Shown here: positions 1 through 9,217 of the stretch, piece after piece
Layout of the letters: every line of letters starts with the position of its first letter
Numbering within the stretch: position 1 is the stretch's first letter
The notes under the pieces: generated by a model
What the model was told of the DNA's origin: nothing
Database searches by the model: none
The model's input: only the letters and a program-made list of their open reading frames with translations
Position numbers and translations under genes: made by a program
Origin: an uncultured Mucilaginibacter sp.
GTDB lineage: Bacteria; Bacteroidota; Bacteroidia; Sphingobacteriales; Sphingobacteriaceae
NCBI RefSeq assembly: GCF_946479965.1
Contig: NZ_CAMLHX010000054.1
Coordinates: forward strand, 1 to 27,763
Direction of reading: 5' to 3'
DNA length: 27,763 nt

Positions 1-1
1 T

Positions 2-1009
2 TATTTACCTCATGCTTTTTTTATATCAGGCGGTGGCTTAGCCATTGAGAATACACTTAAGACGGCTATGGACTGGAAGGTGCAGAAAAATTTTGAGAAA
101 GGTTACACTGCAGAAAAAGGATTTAAGGTACTTCACTTTCAGCACGCTTTTCATGGCAGAACAGGTTATACACTAAGTTTAACCAATACATTACCGGTTA
201 AAACAAAATGGTTCGCCAGGTTTGACTGGCCGCGTGTGTCATTTCCTGCCATAAAATTTCCATTGACCGCGGAAAATCTTGTCGATATTGAAAAAAGAGA
301 AAACGAGTCCATCCAACAAATTAAACAAGCATTCGCTGACAACAAAGACGATATATGCGCCATTATTGTAGAGCCCGTACAAGCCGAAGGTGGTGACAAC
401 CATGCGCGTAAAGAATTTATGGAGCAATTGCGCCTTATTGCGGACGAGAATGAGGCGTTGCTAATATTTGACGAAGTACAAACAGGAGTTGGCCTTAGCG
501 GTAAATTTTGGTGTCACGAGCACTTTGGCGAATATGCCCGCCCGGATATAATTGCCTTTGGTAAAAAAATGCAGGTATGCGGCATTTTAGCAAGTAAGCG
601 TATTGATGAAGTTGAGCACAATGTATTTAAAGTGCCCTCACGCATTAACTCAACCTGGGGCGGCAGCTTGGTTGATATGGTGCGGTCTACAAAAATATTA
701 GAGATAATTGAGGAGGACGATCTTTGCAATAAAGCTGCTGAAAATGGACTGTATCTTCAACAGCAATTGAATGCTATTTCTGAACGCAATTCAAAAATAA
801 ACAATGTACGTGGAAAGGGCCTGCTTACCGCGTTTGACTTTGCCGATAAAACAAGCCGTGATAAATTTATAAGCGAGGGGATGAAAAGAAATGTGATGTT
901 TTTAGGCTGTGGCCCGCATACTATACGCTTTAGACCGGCACTTATCATTGAAAAAAATAATATTGATGACGGCCTGAATATTTTGGAAGATATACTTCAA
1001 TTGTTATAA
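2..1009 (+). CDS. lat: L-lysine 6-aminotransferase, 5'-truncated by the window edge
   Basis: Class-III PLP aminotransferase that moves the epsilon-amino group of lysine to 2-oxoglutarate, giving 2-aminoadipate semialdehyde and glutamate, in the cytosol. The frame is open from base 2 with no stop, reading FISGGGLAIENTLKTAMDW, a family-typical stretch, so the gene runs off the left edge and the ATG at 68 is internal. Visible landmarks are the acidic cofactor-ring motif FDEVQTGVGLSG (about nt 470-505), the Schiff-base region AFGKKMQVCG (about nt 557-586) and the phosphate-contacting INSTWGG (about nt 644-664). The QVCG and STWGG context fits lysine 6-aminotransferase better than ornithine or GABA aminotransferases. 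Roughly the last 335 codons are present; the N-terminal quarter is missing. A weak hairpin with a T-run follows the stop, so the gene probably ends its transcription unit. Confidence 0.9.
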   Translation, partial: YLPHAFFISGGGLAIENTLKTAMDWKVQKNFEKGYTAEKGFKVLHFQHAFHGRTGYTLSLTNTLPVKTKWFARFDWPRVSFPAIKFPLTAENLVDIEKRENESIQQIKQAFADNKDDICAIIVEPVQAEGGDNHARKEFMEQLRLIADENEALLIFDEVQTGVGLSGKFWCHEHFGEYARPDIIAFGKKMQVCGILASKRIDEVEHNVFKVPSRINSTWGGSLVDMVRSTKILEIIEEDDLCNKAAENGLYLQQQLNAISERNSKINNVRGKGLLTAFDFADKTSRDKFISEGMKRNVMFLGCGPHTIRFRPALIIEKNNIDDGLNILEDILQLL

Positions 1010-1019
1010 AAATGTAATA

Positions 1020-1044
1020 TTGTTGCTACAACAACGTATTTTTT
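1020..1044 (+). terminator. possible weak terminator after lat
   Basis: TTGTTG, loop CTA, CAACAA, then CG and a run TATTTTTT. The stem is only 6 bp and AT-rich, so this is a tentative intrinsic terminator about 10 nt after the lat stop codon. Confidence 0.35.
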
Positions 1045-1196
1045 AGTCGAATAATAAGCTTATTTTTTGTTTTAAATACGTATGGCGTATGTTTGTATAT
1101 ATCTCTACCGAGAAATTCTTTTTTGGCAGGTACGCTCCCTAATATAAGCCTGTTAAGCTATAAGAATAATTTAACCTAAAAATTGTTATAGTTATT

Positions 1197-1625
1197 ATGA
1201 GCAAGCCTATAGAAAAATTAAAAAAACAGCTTATCGAAATATCTGAGGTTGTTAATGCATTCCGATCGGAAGCGGTACAAGTAAAAATAGTGGATAAGTT
1301 ATTGGATGCCATGATCGAGTTTGAAAAAAGCGAAAGCGATAATGCTGAAATATTCCACAAAAGAAAGGTTGACACACATACCGACAATAACACTGCATCG
1401 CATAAAAAACCCGGGGCAACAAGGGTATTGAATCAATTACTCAACACCGACTTTTTTAAAACCCCGCATTCTATATCAGCCATTGCCGAATATTGTAAGA
1501 AGAAGTTCGATTCAGATTTTAAAACTTCTGAACTATCGGGTATCTTACTTAAATTATCGAATGAAAATAAGCTAAGAAGGCAACGTAACGAAGAAAATAA
1601 CAGATTTGAATACGTTAAAATATAA
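1197..1625 (+). CDS. hypothetical protein with coiled-coil-like N-terminus and winged-helix-like C-terminus
   Basis: A 142-residue cytosolic protein with no signal peptide or membrane segment. Residues 1-50 are charged and helical in character and could form a short coiled coil. Residues 51-75 form a polar low-complexity linker rich in H, T, N and K. Residues 76-142 (from ATRVLNQLL to FEYVKI) look like a small winged-helix fold: a helix, a SISAIAEYCKK helix, a SELSGILLKLSNENKLRR recognition-helix-like segment and a terminal beta hairpin. That arrangement resembles DNA-binding or protein-docking wHTH domains, but I do not recognise a named family and no activity can be assigned. It stands alone between lat and the convergent bshB1, whose stop lies 5 nt away. 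The ATG at 1197 is the first in frame. Confidence 0.6.
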   Translation: MSKPIEKLKKQLIEISEVVNAFRSEAVQVKIVDKLLDAMIEFEKSESDNAEIFHKRKVDTHTDNNTASHKKPGATRVLNQLLNTDFFKTPHSISAIAEYCKKKFDSDFKTSELSGILLKLSNENKLRRQRNEENNRFEYVKI

Positions 1626-1630
1626 AGCTG

Positions 1631-2356
1631 TTATTTCAGGTTAAACAAACTATCAACGCCTAACACCCGGCGCGAAGTAAATCCTTCGGCATATGTTACG
1701 CCTATAATCTTTCCGAATTCGCGTGCCCTCGCTTCAATGCCTTCAATAAAGCCGGGCATTGAAATATAAGTCTGTGGCTCATCCTTCTCCCACTCGGGGT
1801 TGTAAAATTGCGAACCAAACGCTTTTATACTTTCAACCTTTTTGTCCCAGTGATCAGTAACATCAACCAATATATCAGGTTTAATATATTCATCCTGTAT
1901 AAAGTTTAATAGTATACCTGCGCGCCATGGTTGCTGTAACTCGCCATTACTGTATGTTTCAACCTTACGCAATCCCGATAAAAACGCAGCGGTATCAATT
2001 AATTCATATGCGCGCCCATGATCAGGGTGCCTGTCATGTTTGGCGTTGCCTATAATTATTTCGGGTTGATATTTACGTATAACTTCGATAACTTTCAATT
2101 GATATTCCCGCGTGTTCTGAAAAAAACCATCGGGCAGCCCAAGATTCTCGCGGGCAGACAGTCCTAATATTTTGGCGGAGTCGGCGGCTTCAATAGCACG
2201 TATCTCAGCCGATCCGCGTGTACCTAATTCGCCTCGTGTAAGGTCAACAATGCCCACTTTCTTTCCATCGGCAATATGTTTAAGCACAGTGCCGGCACAA
2301 CCTAATTCAGCATCATCAGGGTGAACAGAGAGCACCAGTATATCTAATTTAAGCAT
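1631..2356 (-). CDS. bshB1: bacillithiol biosynthesis deacetylase BshB1
   Basis: Zinc-dependent LmbE/PIG-L-fold deacetylase that removes acetate from GlcNAc-malate, the second step of bacillithiol synthesis in the cytosol. At 241 residues it has the usual family length. Metal and catalytic motifs are intact: HPDDAELGC at residues 12-20 (His12, Asp14, Asp15) and HDRHPDHGRAY around 107-117, supplying the third metal ligand. GELGTRG and LGLPDGFF are also typical of BshB1 rather than of general LmbE-like proteins. It is the last gene of a minus-strand trio, starting 4 nt after the glutathione peroxidase stop, so co-transcription is very likely. BshA and BshC are not in this window, as expected since bsh genes are often dispersed in Bacteroidota. 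Confidence 0.93.
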   Translation of the reverse strand: MLKLDILVLSVHPDDAELGCAGTVLKHIADGKKVGIVDLTRGELGTRGSAEIRAIEAADSAKILGLSARENLGLPDGFFQNTREYQLKVIEVIRKYQPEIIIGNAKHDRHPDHGRAYELIDTAAFLSGLRKVETYSNGELQQPWRAGILLNFIQDEYIKPDILVDVTDHWDKKVESIKAFGSQFYNPEWEKDEPQTYISMPGFIEGIEARAREFGKIIGVTYAEGFTSRRVLGVDSLFNLK

Positions 2357-2360
2357 AAAA

Positions 2361-2858
2361 TTAAATTTCGTTTACCAGGCGGCCTATTTTCTTCCTGATC
2401 TTTGATGAGGTAGGCTTGGTAAAGGGATAAAAAAAATCAGTAACAACGCCCAGGCGGTTAACCAAAAACTTATGAAAGTTCCAGCGGGGTACTGATGACA
2501 GTATGCCATTTTGCTTTTTATCTGCAAAAAACTTATAAAGGGGGTGGGCATACGGCCCCCTTACTCTTATCTTATCAAAAAAGTGAAAATTGGAGCTGTA
2601 GCTTTCGCAAAACTGGATGATCCCGGCACCTTCGAGAGGCTCTTGTCCGCCAAAATCATTAGATGGAAAAGCCAATATTTCAAAATCCAAACCGGCAAAT
2701 TCATTTTTAAGCTCAACAAGTTCTTTCATTTGTGGCGTAAAACCGCATTGTGAAGCGGTGTTAACTATTAGAAGCACTTTGTTTTTATATGCGCTCAAAC
2801 TCTCTTCCAGTCCGTTTAACATGGGTACGTTAAACCTGTAGATGTTATTATCAGTCAT
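2361..2858 (-). CDS. glutathione peroxidase family thiol peroxidase
   Basis: Thioredoxin-fold peroxidase that reduces H2O2 and organic hydroperoxides, probably cytosolic because no signal peptide is seen. The 165 residues carry the family signature around ASQCGFTPQ, with Cys38 as the peroxidatic residue in place of selenocysteine, Gln72 in GGQEP, and Trp126-Asn127 in RWNFHKFLV, completing the catalytic tetrad. Cys84 in QFCESY sits where resolving cysteines are found in thioredoxin-dependent members, so thioredoxin (or, by inference from the neighbour, bacillithiol) is a likelier reductant than glutathione. Spacing is 3 nt from the upstream DUF4294 stop and 4 nt to bshB1, indicating one operon. 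Confidence 0.92.
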   Translation of the reverse strand: MTDNNIYRFNVPMLNGLEESLSAYKNKVLLIVNTASQCGFTPQMKELVELKNEFAGLDFEILAFPSNDFGGQEPLEGAGIIQFCESYSSNFHFFDKIRVRGPYAHPLYKFFADKKQNGILSSVPRWNFHKFLVNRLGVVTDFFYPFTKPTSSKIRKKIGRLVNEI

Positions 2859-2861
2859 TAA

Positions 2862-3473
2862 TTAATATTTATACGAATCGTATCCTGCCTGCTGCAGTAT
2901 ATACTCAATATCGCGCTGTTCGTCCCTGTCGTATTCTTCTTTAAGGTTATGTCCAAATATTCGCGCTGCCGATTGCAATAGAAACGCGTTAAAGCCTCCT
3001 TTAAGTTCTTTAACGAGCGTGTATGTAGTATTATTGGTTTCCCGGTCAATTAATTTTATCAAGATCTCGCCTTGGGTGACGGTAAGATTCTCGATCTCTT
3101 TCTTAAACATGTCCTTTATTTGCGTTTCGCACGCCTTTATCAAAGTCTTTTGCTTTTTCTTATCGCCCGTCAAAGCCAGGTCCCGCTCTAATTGCCTGTA
3201 TCTTTCTCCTGCGAAATGGGCGTACGGAATAACTTTATAAACGTTGTATCTTAAACGGCGGTAAGCGTCTCTGTCAGCTTGTGTTCTAAAAATCCGTAAG
3301 TCCGTTATATTAACCTCAGGAGCCACCAACCATGGGATTCGTTCGCCTTCGTATTCAACAGAGTAAGTCTTAATGGTGTCATTTTTGCCCAATGCCGGGT
3401 ATGGCACAGCCTGTTGCGCTTTTACAGCACAGCTAAGGCAACAGCAAACTAGTATAACACCGATAAATTTCAT
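2862..3473 (-). CDS. DUF4294 domain secreted protein
   Basis: A 203-residue protein of the Bacteroidota-specific DUF4294 family, function unknown. The chosen start gives a clear signal peptide, MKFIGVILVCCCLSCAVKAQ, with likely cleavage after AKA-like VKA. An in-frame ATG 33 codons upstream (3572) is rejected because it buries the signal peptide and precedes a -7-like element at 3489-3496. The body contains a run of Arg/Tyr-rich helices (RRLRYNVYKVIPYA, ERYRQLERDL), a lysine-rich charged helix, and the family-typical LIKLIDRETNNTTY and KGGFNAFLLQSAARIFG. The periplasm is the inferred location. It heads the operon with gpx and bshB1. The C-terminal motif RDIEYILQQ is also family-like. Confidence 0.82.
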   Translation of the reverse strand: MKFIGVILVCCCLSCAVKAQQAVPYPALGKNDTIKTYSVEYEGERIPWLVAPEVNITDLRIFRTQADRDAYRRLRYNVYKVIPYAHFAGERYRQLERDLALTGDKKKQKTLIKACETQIKDMFKKEIENLTVTQGEILIKLIDRETNNTTYTLVKELKGGFNAFLLQSAARIFGHNLKEEYDRDEQRDIEYILQQAGYDSYKY

Positions 3474-3488
3474 AATTTTACCTACCTG

Positions 3489-3496
3489 CAAAAATA
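3489..3496 (-). promoter_or_regulatory. -7 element for the DUF4294-gpx-bshB1 operon
   Basis: On the minus strand this reads TATTTTTG, an exact match to the Bacteroidota -7 consensus TAnnTTTG, 15 nt before the DUF4294 ATG at 3473. No clear -33 TTTG at standard spacing is visible. It supports the 3473 start. Confidence 0.45.
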
Positions 3497-3581
3497 AAGC
3501 AATTTTTTTTTGTATTTTATAAATTACGGTAAATAAAATGTTTATTGCAAGCCTATGATGATGTAAGTTCAATAATCGGAT

Positions 3582-5804
3582 ATGAAAGAGTTAGTGATAG
3601 ATATTGAAGCGGAAAAAACCGAGATATTGAAAAGGTATCGCGCTTTGCTGCGTGCGAGTAAATCAACTTTGCAAAAAGGTGATAAACGCATGATACGCAA
3701 AGCGTTTGATATGGCCTTAGAGAGCCATAAAGATATGCGCCGTAAATCCGGCGAACCATATATTTACCACCCCATTGCAGTGGCGCAAATAGCCGCTGAA
3801 GAAATTGGTTTGGGCACTACATCAATAGTGTGCGCGCTGTTGCATGATGTAGTTGAAGACACAGATATAACACTTGAGGAAATAGAGAACGAGTTTGGTA
3901 AAAAGGTAGCCAAAATTATTGACGGCCTTACCAAAATATCCGGTGTTTTTGATACCAATAGTTCTCTACAGGCCGAGAATTTCCGTAAAATGCTGCTTAC
4001 CCTGGCAGATGATGTGCGGGTGATATTGATTAAACTGGCAGACAGGCTACATAACATGCGCACAATGGAGTTTATGCCGCGCGATAAGCAGCTTAAACTA
4101 TCATCAGAAACAATATATCTGTATGCTCCGCTTGCCCACCGTTTGGGTTTATATGCAATAAAGTCTGAATTAGAAGACCTCTCCATGAAATATATGGAGC
4201 GCGAAACCTACCAGTTCATCAAAAATAAACTGAACGAGAAAAAAGCGGAACGGGAGCGTTTTATACGCGACTTTATTGATCCGGTGCAGAAAACACTTGA
4301 AGGGCAAGGCTTACAGGCCGATCTGTTCGGCCGGCCAAAATCCATCCATTCTATATGGAACAAAATGAAGAAAAAGGCAGTGCCTTTTGAGGAAGTTTAT
4401 GATCTTTTTGCTATTCGGGTAATATTAGACAGCACCCCTGAAAACGAAAAGGCTGATTGCTGGAAAGCATATTCTATCGTTACGGATCTTTACCGGCCCA
4501 ATCCTGACAGGCTGCGCGACTGGATATCGTCGCCCAAGGCAAATGGTTACGAATCATTACATACCACGGTAATGGGCCCCCGCGGGCAGTGGGTTGAGGT
4601 GCAGATACGCACCAAACGAATGAATGAAATTGCCGAAAAAGGCTTTGCAGCGCACTGGAAGTACAAAGAAGCATCAACAGATAGCGGGCTTGACCAATGG
4701 GTAAGCAAGGTGCGCGAGATGTTGAAAAACCCTGACGCTAATGCGCTGGAGTTTTTGGATGATTTTAAAATGAATCTCTTCTCTGACGAGATCTTCATTT
4801 TTACGCCAAAAGGAGCACTTATACAATTGCCTTTAAATGCTACCGCGCTTGATTTTGCTTTTGAGATACACACCGATGTTGGCGCCAGTTGTATAGGCGC
4901 TAAAGTAAACCACAAATTGGTACCGCTTAGCTATAAGCTGCAAAACGGCGATCAGGTAGAGATCATCACATCAAGCAAGCAGGTACCCAAAGAGGACTGG
5001 CTGAACTTTGTGGTGACAGCCAAGGCAAAATCGAAGATAAAATCGGCCTTAAAGGAAGAAAAACGCAAGGTAGCCGAAGATGGCAAAGAGATTTTGGAGC
5101 GTAAGATGAAGTCGCTCAAGATCACTTACAATTCAGAAAATCTGCACAAGCTAAGCTTCTATTTTAAACTACAATCTACACAGGACCTGTTCTTTAACGT
5201 AGCAAAAGGCTTGATTGACATCAAAGATCTGCGGGAATACCAGCTATCGGAAAAAGTAATCGAGAACAAGCCGCAGGACAAGATAGAAGCCGAACAGGTA
5301 CATACGCTGCTCAAAAATATCAAAACCAAAGACAGCGACATGTTGCTTATTGGCGAGGATATGCAAAAGATAGACTATAAACTGGCGGCCTGCTGTAATC
5401 CTATCCCGGGCGATGATGTTTTTGGATTTATCACCGTAAGCGATGGCATAAAAATACACCGCACTAACTGCCCTAACGCAGCCAAACTAATGGCAAATTA
5501 TGGCTATCGCATTGTTAAGGCCAAGTGGACCAACCAGCAGGAGCTGGCATTTTTAACAGGTTTGCGCATTACCGGTATTGACGATGTTGGGCTGATCAAC
5601 AAAATAACTACCGTAATATCAAATGACTTTAAGGTGAACATGCGTTCTATTACTGTTGACAGCGATAATGGTATATTTGAAGGCTCTATTATGGTGTATG
5701 TTAATGATACCGAGCATTTAGATAACCTGATTAAGAAACTGAAAATGGTAAGCGGAGTAAACACCGTGAGCCGTTTTGATACTGCTATTGAGAAAGCTTC
5801 CTGA
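3582..5804 (+). CDS. rel: bifunctional (p)ppGpp synthetase/hydrolase, Rel/SpoT family
   Basis: Cytosolic stringent-response enzyme that makes and degrades (p)ppGpp. The 740 residues show the full long-RSH layout: HD hydrolase domain about 40-200 with LLHDVVEDTD (His88, Asp89, Glu92, Asp93) and LADRLHNMR (Asp154), all metal or catalytic positions intact; synthetase domain about 245-365 with YDLFAIRV, RDWISSPKANGYESLHT and EVQIRT; TGS domain about 400-463 starting DEIFIFTPKG; a zinc-finger-like region with CC (CCNPIPGDDVFGF) and HRTNCPN; and a C-terminal ACT domain about 665-738. Both catalytic halves look active, as expected for a phylum that commonly uses one main Rel. It is divergent from the DUF4294 operon and followed by a long inverted repeat before the Fur-family gene. 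Confidence 0.96.
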   Translation: MKELVIDIEAEKTEILKRYRALLRASKSTLQKGDKRMIRKAFDMALESHKDMRRKSGEPYIYHPIAVAQIAAEEIGLGTTSIVCALLHDVVEDTDITLEEIENEFGKKVAKIIDGLTKISGVFDTNSSLQAENFRKMLLTLADDVRVILIKLADRLHNMRTMEFMPRDKQLKLSSETIYLYAPLAHRLGLYAIKSELEDLSMKYMERETYQFIKNKLNEKKAERERFIRDFIDPVQKTLEGQGLQADLFGRPKSIHSIWNKMKKKAVPFEEVYDLFAIRVILDSTPENEKADCWKAYSIVTDLYRPNPDRLRDWISSPKANGYESLHTTVMGPRGQWVEVQIRTKRMNEIAEKGFAAHWKYKEASTDSGLDQWVSKVREMLKNPDANALEFLDDFKMNLFSDEIFIFTPKGALIQLPLNATALDFAFEIHTDVGASCIGAKVNHKLVPLSYKLQNGDQVEIITSSKQVPKEDWLNFVVTAKAKSKIKSALKEEKRKVAEDGKEILERKMKSLKITYNSENLHKLSFYFKLQSTQDLFFNVAKGLIDIKDLREYQLSEKVIENKPQDKIEAEQVHTLLKNIKTKDSDMLLIGEDMQKIDYKLAACCNPIPGDDVFGFITVSDGIKIHRTNCPNAAKLMANYGYRIVKAKWTNQQELAFLTGLRITGIDDVGLINKITTVISNDFKVNMRSITVDSDNGIFEGSIMVYVNDTEHLDNLIKKLKMVSGVNTVSRFDTAIEKAS

Positions 5805-5810
5805 TAGTTG

Positions 5811-5893
5811 ATTGTTGAGTGGTTGATTGGGTGACTAGTTGATATATGAAATAACTTAATCAACTCAATAAACCTAATCGACCAATCAACAAT
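5811..5893. repeat. imperfect long inverted repeat of TTGATTGG type
   Basis: The left arm at 5811-5832 and the right arm at 5872-5893 are each 22 nt and are complementary except at 3 positions. A second paired block, AGTTGAT at 5837-5843 with ATCAACT at 5859-5865, extends the stem towards a loop of about 15 nt. Each arm also repeats units such as GTTGA and TTGATTGG in tandem. It starts 7 nt after the rel stop and may act as a transcription-end structure or be a dispersed intergenic repeat; no T-run follows. Confidence 0.75.
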
Positions 5894-5899
5894 AATTAA

Positions 5900-5907
5900 T
5901 AACTTTG
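5900..5907 (+). promoter_or_regulatory. -7 element of the Fur-family gene
   Basis: TAACTTTG matches TAnnTTTG exactly, 17 nt before the ATG at 5925. No convincing -33 box is seen; the upstream side is occupied by the inverted repeat ending at 5893. Confidence 0.4.
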
Positions 5908-5924
5908 ATCTTTAATAAAACACT

Positions 5925-6392
5925 ATGCCCCAACCAGAAACCATAGCAATGGTAAAAAAGATTTTCGAGGCTTACCTTGAAAATAAAAGTTTGCGCAAAA
6001 CGCCCGAACGCTTTGCTATTTTGGAAGAGATCTATTCGCGCAGCGATCACTTTGATGTGGAATCACTATATATCCACATGAAAAACAAAAAATACCGCGT
6101 TAGTCGCGCTACGGTATATAATACGTTGGAGCTGTTGGTATCGTGCGATCTGGTTACCAAGCACCAGTTTGGTAAAAATATGGCCCAGTTTGAAAAATCA
6201 TACGGCTACCGCCAGCATGACCATATAATTTGCATTGACTGTGGCAAGGTTGTTGAGTTTTGCGATCCACGCATTCAGCAGATCCAGAGTATGATGGGCG
6301 AGTTGCTTAAATTTGAGATCAAACACCACTCTTTAAATCTTTATGGAAATTGTGTAAAACTAAGAGAAGGTTTCTGTGACAGAAAAAATTAA
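5925..6392 (+). CDS. Fur family metal-responsive transcriptional repressor
   Basis: A 155-residue dimeric DNA-binding regulator. The N-terminal winged helix (about 20-85) contains [12 protein letters not shown] and the recognition-helix stretch [15 protein letters not shown]. The dimerisation and metal-binding half has [17 protein letters not shown] (His98, His100, Cys103, Cys106) and [11 protein letters not shown]. The structural zinc site normally uses two CxxC pairs; here the first is CIDC but the second is Cys143 and Cys151, separated by seven residues, which is unusual. Whether it senses iron, zinc, manganese or peroxide cannot be told from sequence alone. It precedes purA by 35 nt, a pairing that may be positional rather than functional because purA has its own -7-like element at the fur stop. 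Confidence 0.9.
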   Translation: MPQPETIAMVKKIFEAYLENKSLRKTPERFAILEEIYSRSDHFDVESLYIHMKNKKYRVSRATVYNTLELLVSCDLVTKHQFGKNMAQFEKSYGYRQHDHIICIDCGKVVEFCDPRIQQIQSMMGELLKFEIKHHSLNLYGNCVKLREGFCDRKN

Positions 6393-6397
6393 CTTTG
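6390..6397 (+). promoter_or_regulatory. -7 element of purA overlapping the fur stop
   Basis: TAACTTTG, an exact TAnnTTTG match identical to the one before the Fur-family gene, begins at the first base of the fur TAA stop and lies 30 nt before the purA ATG. It suggests that purA can be transcribed separately. Confidence 0.4.
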
Positions 6398-6412
6398 CGA
6401 CCTTTGATATAA

Positions 6413-7705
<1,293 letters not shown>

Positions 7706-7710
7706 AACAA

Positions 7711-7740
7711 ATGCCCCGGCTACCGGGGCATTTTTGTTTT
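7711..7740 (+). terminator. intrinsic terminator of purA
   Basis: ATGCCCCGG, loop CTA, CCGGGGCAT, followed by TTTTGTTTT. The 9-bp GC-rich stem with a triloop and T-run is a textbook rho-independent terminator; flanking AAAACAA pairs with the T-run, so it may also work in reverse. Confidence 0.93.
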
Positions 7741-7747
7741 AGATACC

Positions 7748-7755
7748 TATTTTTA
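7748..7755 (+). promoter_or_regulatory. -7-like element 4 nt before pabB start
   Basis: TATTTTTA, one mismatch to TAnnTTTG, followed by CGCA and then the GTG start at 7760. The T-rich tail of the purA terminator lies just upstream. The short distance implies a near-leaderless message if it is used. Confidence 0.3.
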
Positions 7756-7759
7756 CGCA

Positions 7760-9022
7760 GTGATAATACAACTACCAGATACCGGAATTTTCAAGCAGAA
7801 GGCCTTACAATGGGCTGCTACGTTTGATGCAGTCTGTTATCTGGACTCCAACGATTTTAACGACCCTTACTCAAAGTTTGACACACTAATAGCCATTGGT
7901 ATTAAGGATCAGCTTACCGCTAATGCCGGCTCGGCATTTAATGAGTTGGCAGCATTCCGAAAAAAGCACCAAGGTTGGATAAGCGGATTTTTAAGTTACG
8001 ATCTTAAGAATGAAGTAGAGGATCTTACCTCGTCCAATGCTGACCATCTTCAGTTTCCTGATCTGCATTTCTTTGCTCCCCTGCATCTTATCATTATCCG
8101 TGGTGACGAGGCTGAGGTCATTTCAGAGGACGCTGAACAAATATTACAAGTCATAGATGATATTCAAGCTGAAGTTAACCCAATCGTACCAGTAGCGCTT
8201 AAACAACGTTTTAGCAGGGAGCAATATCTAAGTGCTGCCGGAAAGATAAAAGAACATATTGCCCGCGGCGATATCTATGTTACCAACTTTTGCCAGGAGT
8301 TTTACGCTGATGATGTTGAGATCAACCCTGTTGTTGTCTTTCTGGAGCTGAACAGGACCTCGCCCAAGCCATTCGCGGCATTTTATAAGTGGAACAATAA
8401 CTATGCGCTCTGCGCATCGCCTGAGCGCTTTATGGCTAAGCGCGGCAGCACACTCATCTCTCAGCCTATTAAGGGTACCGCGCCGCGTGGCGACACTTTT
8501 GCCGAAGATGAAGCTATCAAATTACAACTGCGCAACCATGCCAAGGAGCAGCAGGAAAACGTAATGATTGTAGATCTGGTGCGTAATGACCTTACCAAAT
8601 CTGCCAAGCCCGGCACTGTTAAAACGGAAGAGCTGTTTGGCATTTACAGCTTCATGCAGGTACATCAAATGATTTCAACGGTGGTTTGTGAGCTGCGGGA
8701 AGACGTTTCAGCCGTTGAAGCGGTGCGTAATACCTTCCCCATGGGTAGCATGACCGGCGCGCCTAAAATACGCGCTATGCAGCTAATGGAGGAATATGAG
8801 CGTAGTAAACGCGGGTTATACTCAGGTGCGATAGGTTATTTTAGCCCTGATGATGACTTTGATTTTAATGTGGTGATACGGACCTTGCTTTATAATGCTG
8901 ATTCGCGTTACCTCTCCTTCCAGGCCGGCAGCGCCATTACCTACCATGCCGATGCAGAGCAGGAATACGAAGAGTGCCTGCTTAAAGCCAAAGCAGTTTT
9001 AGCTGTTTTGGGGAATAAGTAG
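7760..9022 (+). CDS. pabB: aminodeoxychorismate synthase component I
   Basis: Chorismate-utilising enzyme that converts chorismate and ammonia to 4-amino-4-deoxychorismate for folate synthesis, in the cytosol. The 420 residues show the C-terminal chorismate-binding fold from about 150 on: CASPERF, SQPIKGTAPRG (236-240 PIKGT), VDLVRNDL (271-278), FPMGSMTGAPK and the terminal FQAGSAITYHADAEQEYEE. The Lys of PIKGT is the residue that marks PabB, where anthranilate synthase TrpE has PIAGT, so PabB is favoured over TrpE. The start is GTG, not ATG; no nearby in-frame ATG gives a better N-terminus. The partner amidotransferase PabA is not in the window. Confidence 0.92.
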   Translation: MIIQLPDTGIFKQKALQWAATFDAVCYLDSNDFNDPYSKFDTLIAIGIKDQLTANAGSAFNELAAFRKKHQGWISGFLSYDLKNEVEDLTSSNADHLQFPDLHFFAPLHLIIIRGDEAEVISEDAEQILQVIDDIQAEVNPIVPVALKQRFSREQYLSAAGKIKEHIARGDIYVTNFCQEFYADDVEINPVVVFLELNRTSPKPFAAFYKWNNNYALCASPERFMAKRGSTLISQPIKGTAPRGDTFAEDEAIKLQLRNHAKEQQENVMIVDLVRNDLTKSAKPGTVKTEELFGIYSFMQVHQMISTVVCELREDVSAVEAVRNTFPMGSMTGAPKIRAMQLMEEYERSKRGLYSGAIGYFSPDDDFDFNVVIRTLLYNADSRYLSFQAGSAITYHADAEQEYEECLLKAKAVLAVLGNK

Positions 9023-9084
9023 CACCGCTTGTTTGTTCTGCTTGCGGGGCGAAACAAATGGAGCAAACCGGAACAAGAATTTTT

Positions 9085-9198
9085 ATAAGTTACTTATTTA
9101 TAGTATATTAACTTTCGTAAGCGGAGCAAGGTGAAACAACTTATTCGTCAGGAAAATTAGCTGTGGATCTTCCATAACTTACTAATTATAGGGTAATT
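9085..9198. repeat. weak imperfect direct repeat in the pabB-DUF2071 gap
   Basis: Two AT-rich segments of about 25 nt, starting ATAAGTTACTTATTTATAG at 9085 and ATAACTTACTAATTATAGG at 9174, align with several mismatches and one indel. The 195-nt gap holds no open frame that I would call and no terminator-like hairpin. The similarity may be chance. Confidence 0.3.
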
Positions 9199-9217
9199 GC
9201 AAATAGAGGTCCGTTGC

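Noticed and set aside
68..70. ATG at 68 as the start of lat
   Set aside because: The frame stays open to the left edge and encodes family-conserved residues there, so the gene is truncated rather than starting here.
3474..3572. 33-codon N-terminal extension of the DUF4294 protein
   Set aside because: It would bury a good signal peptide and it spans the -7-like element at 3489-3496.
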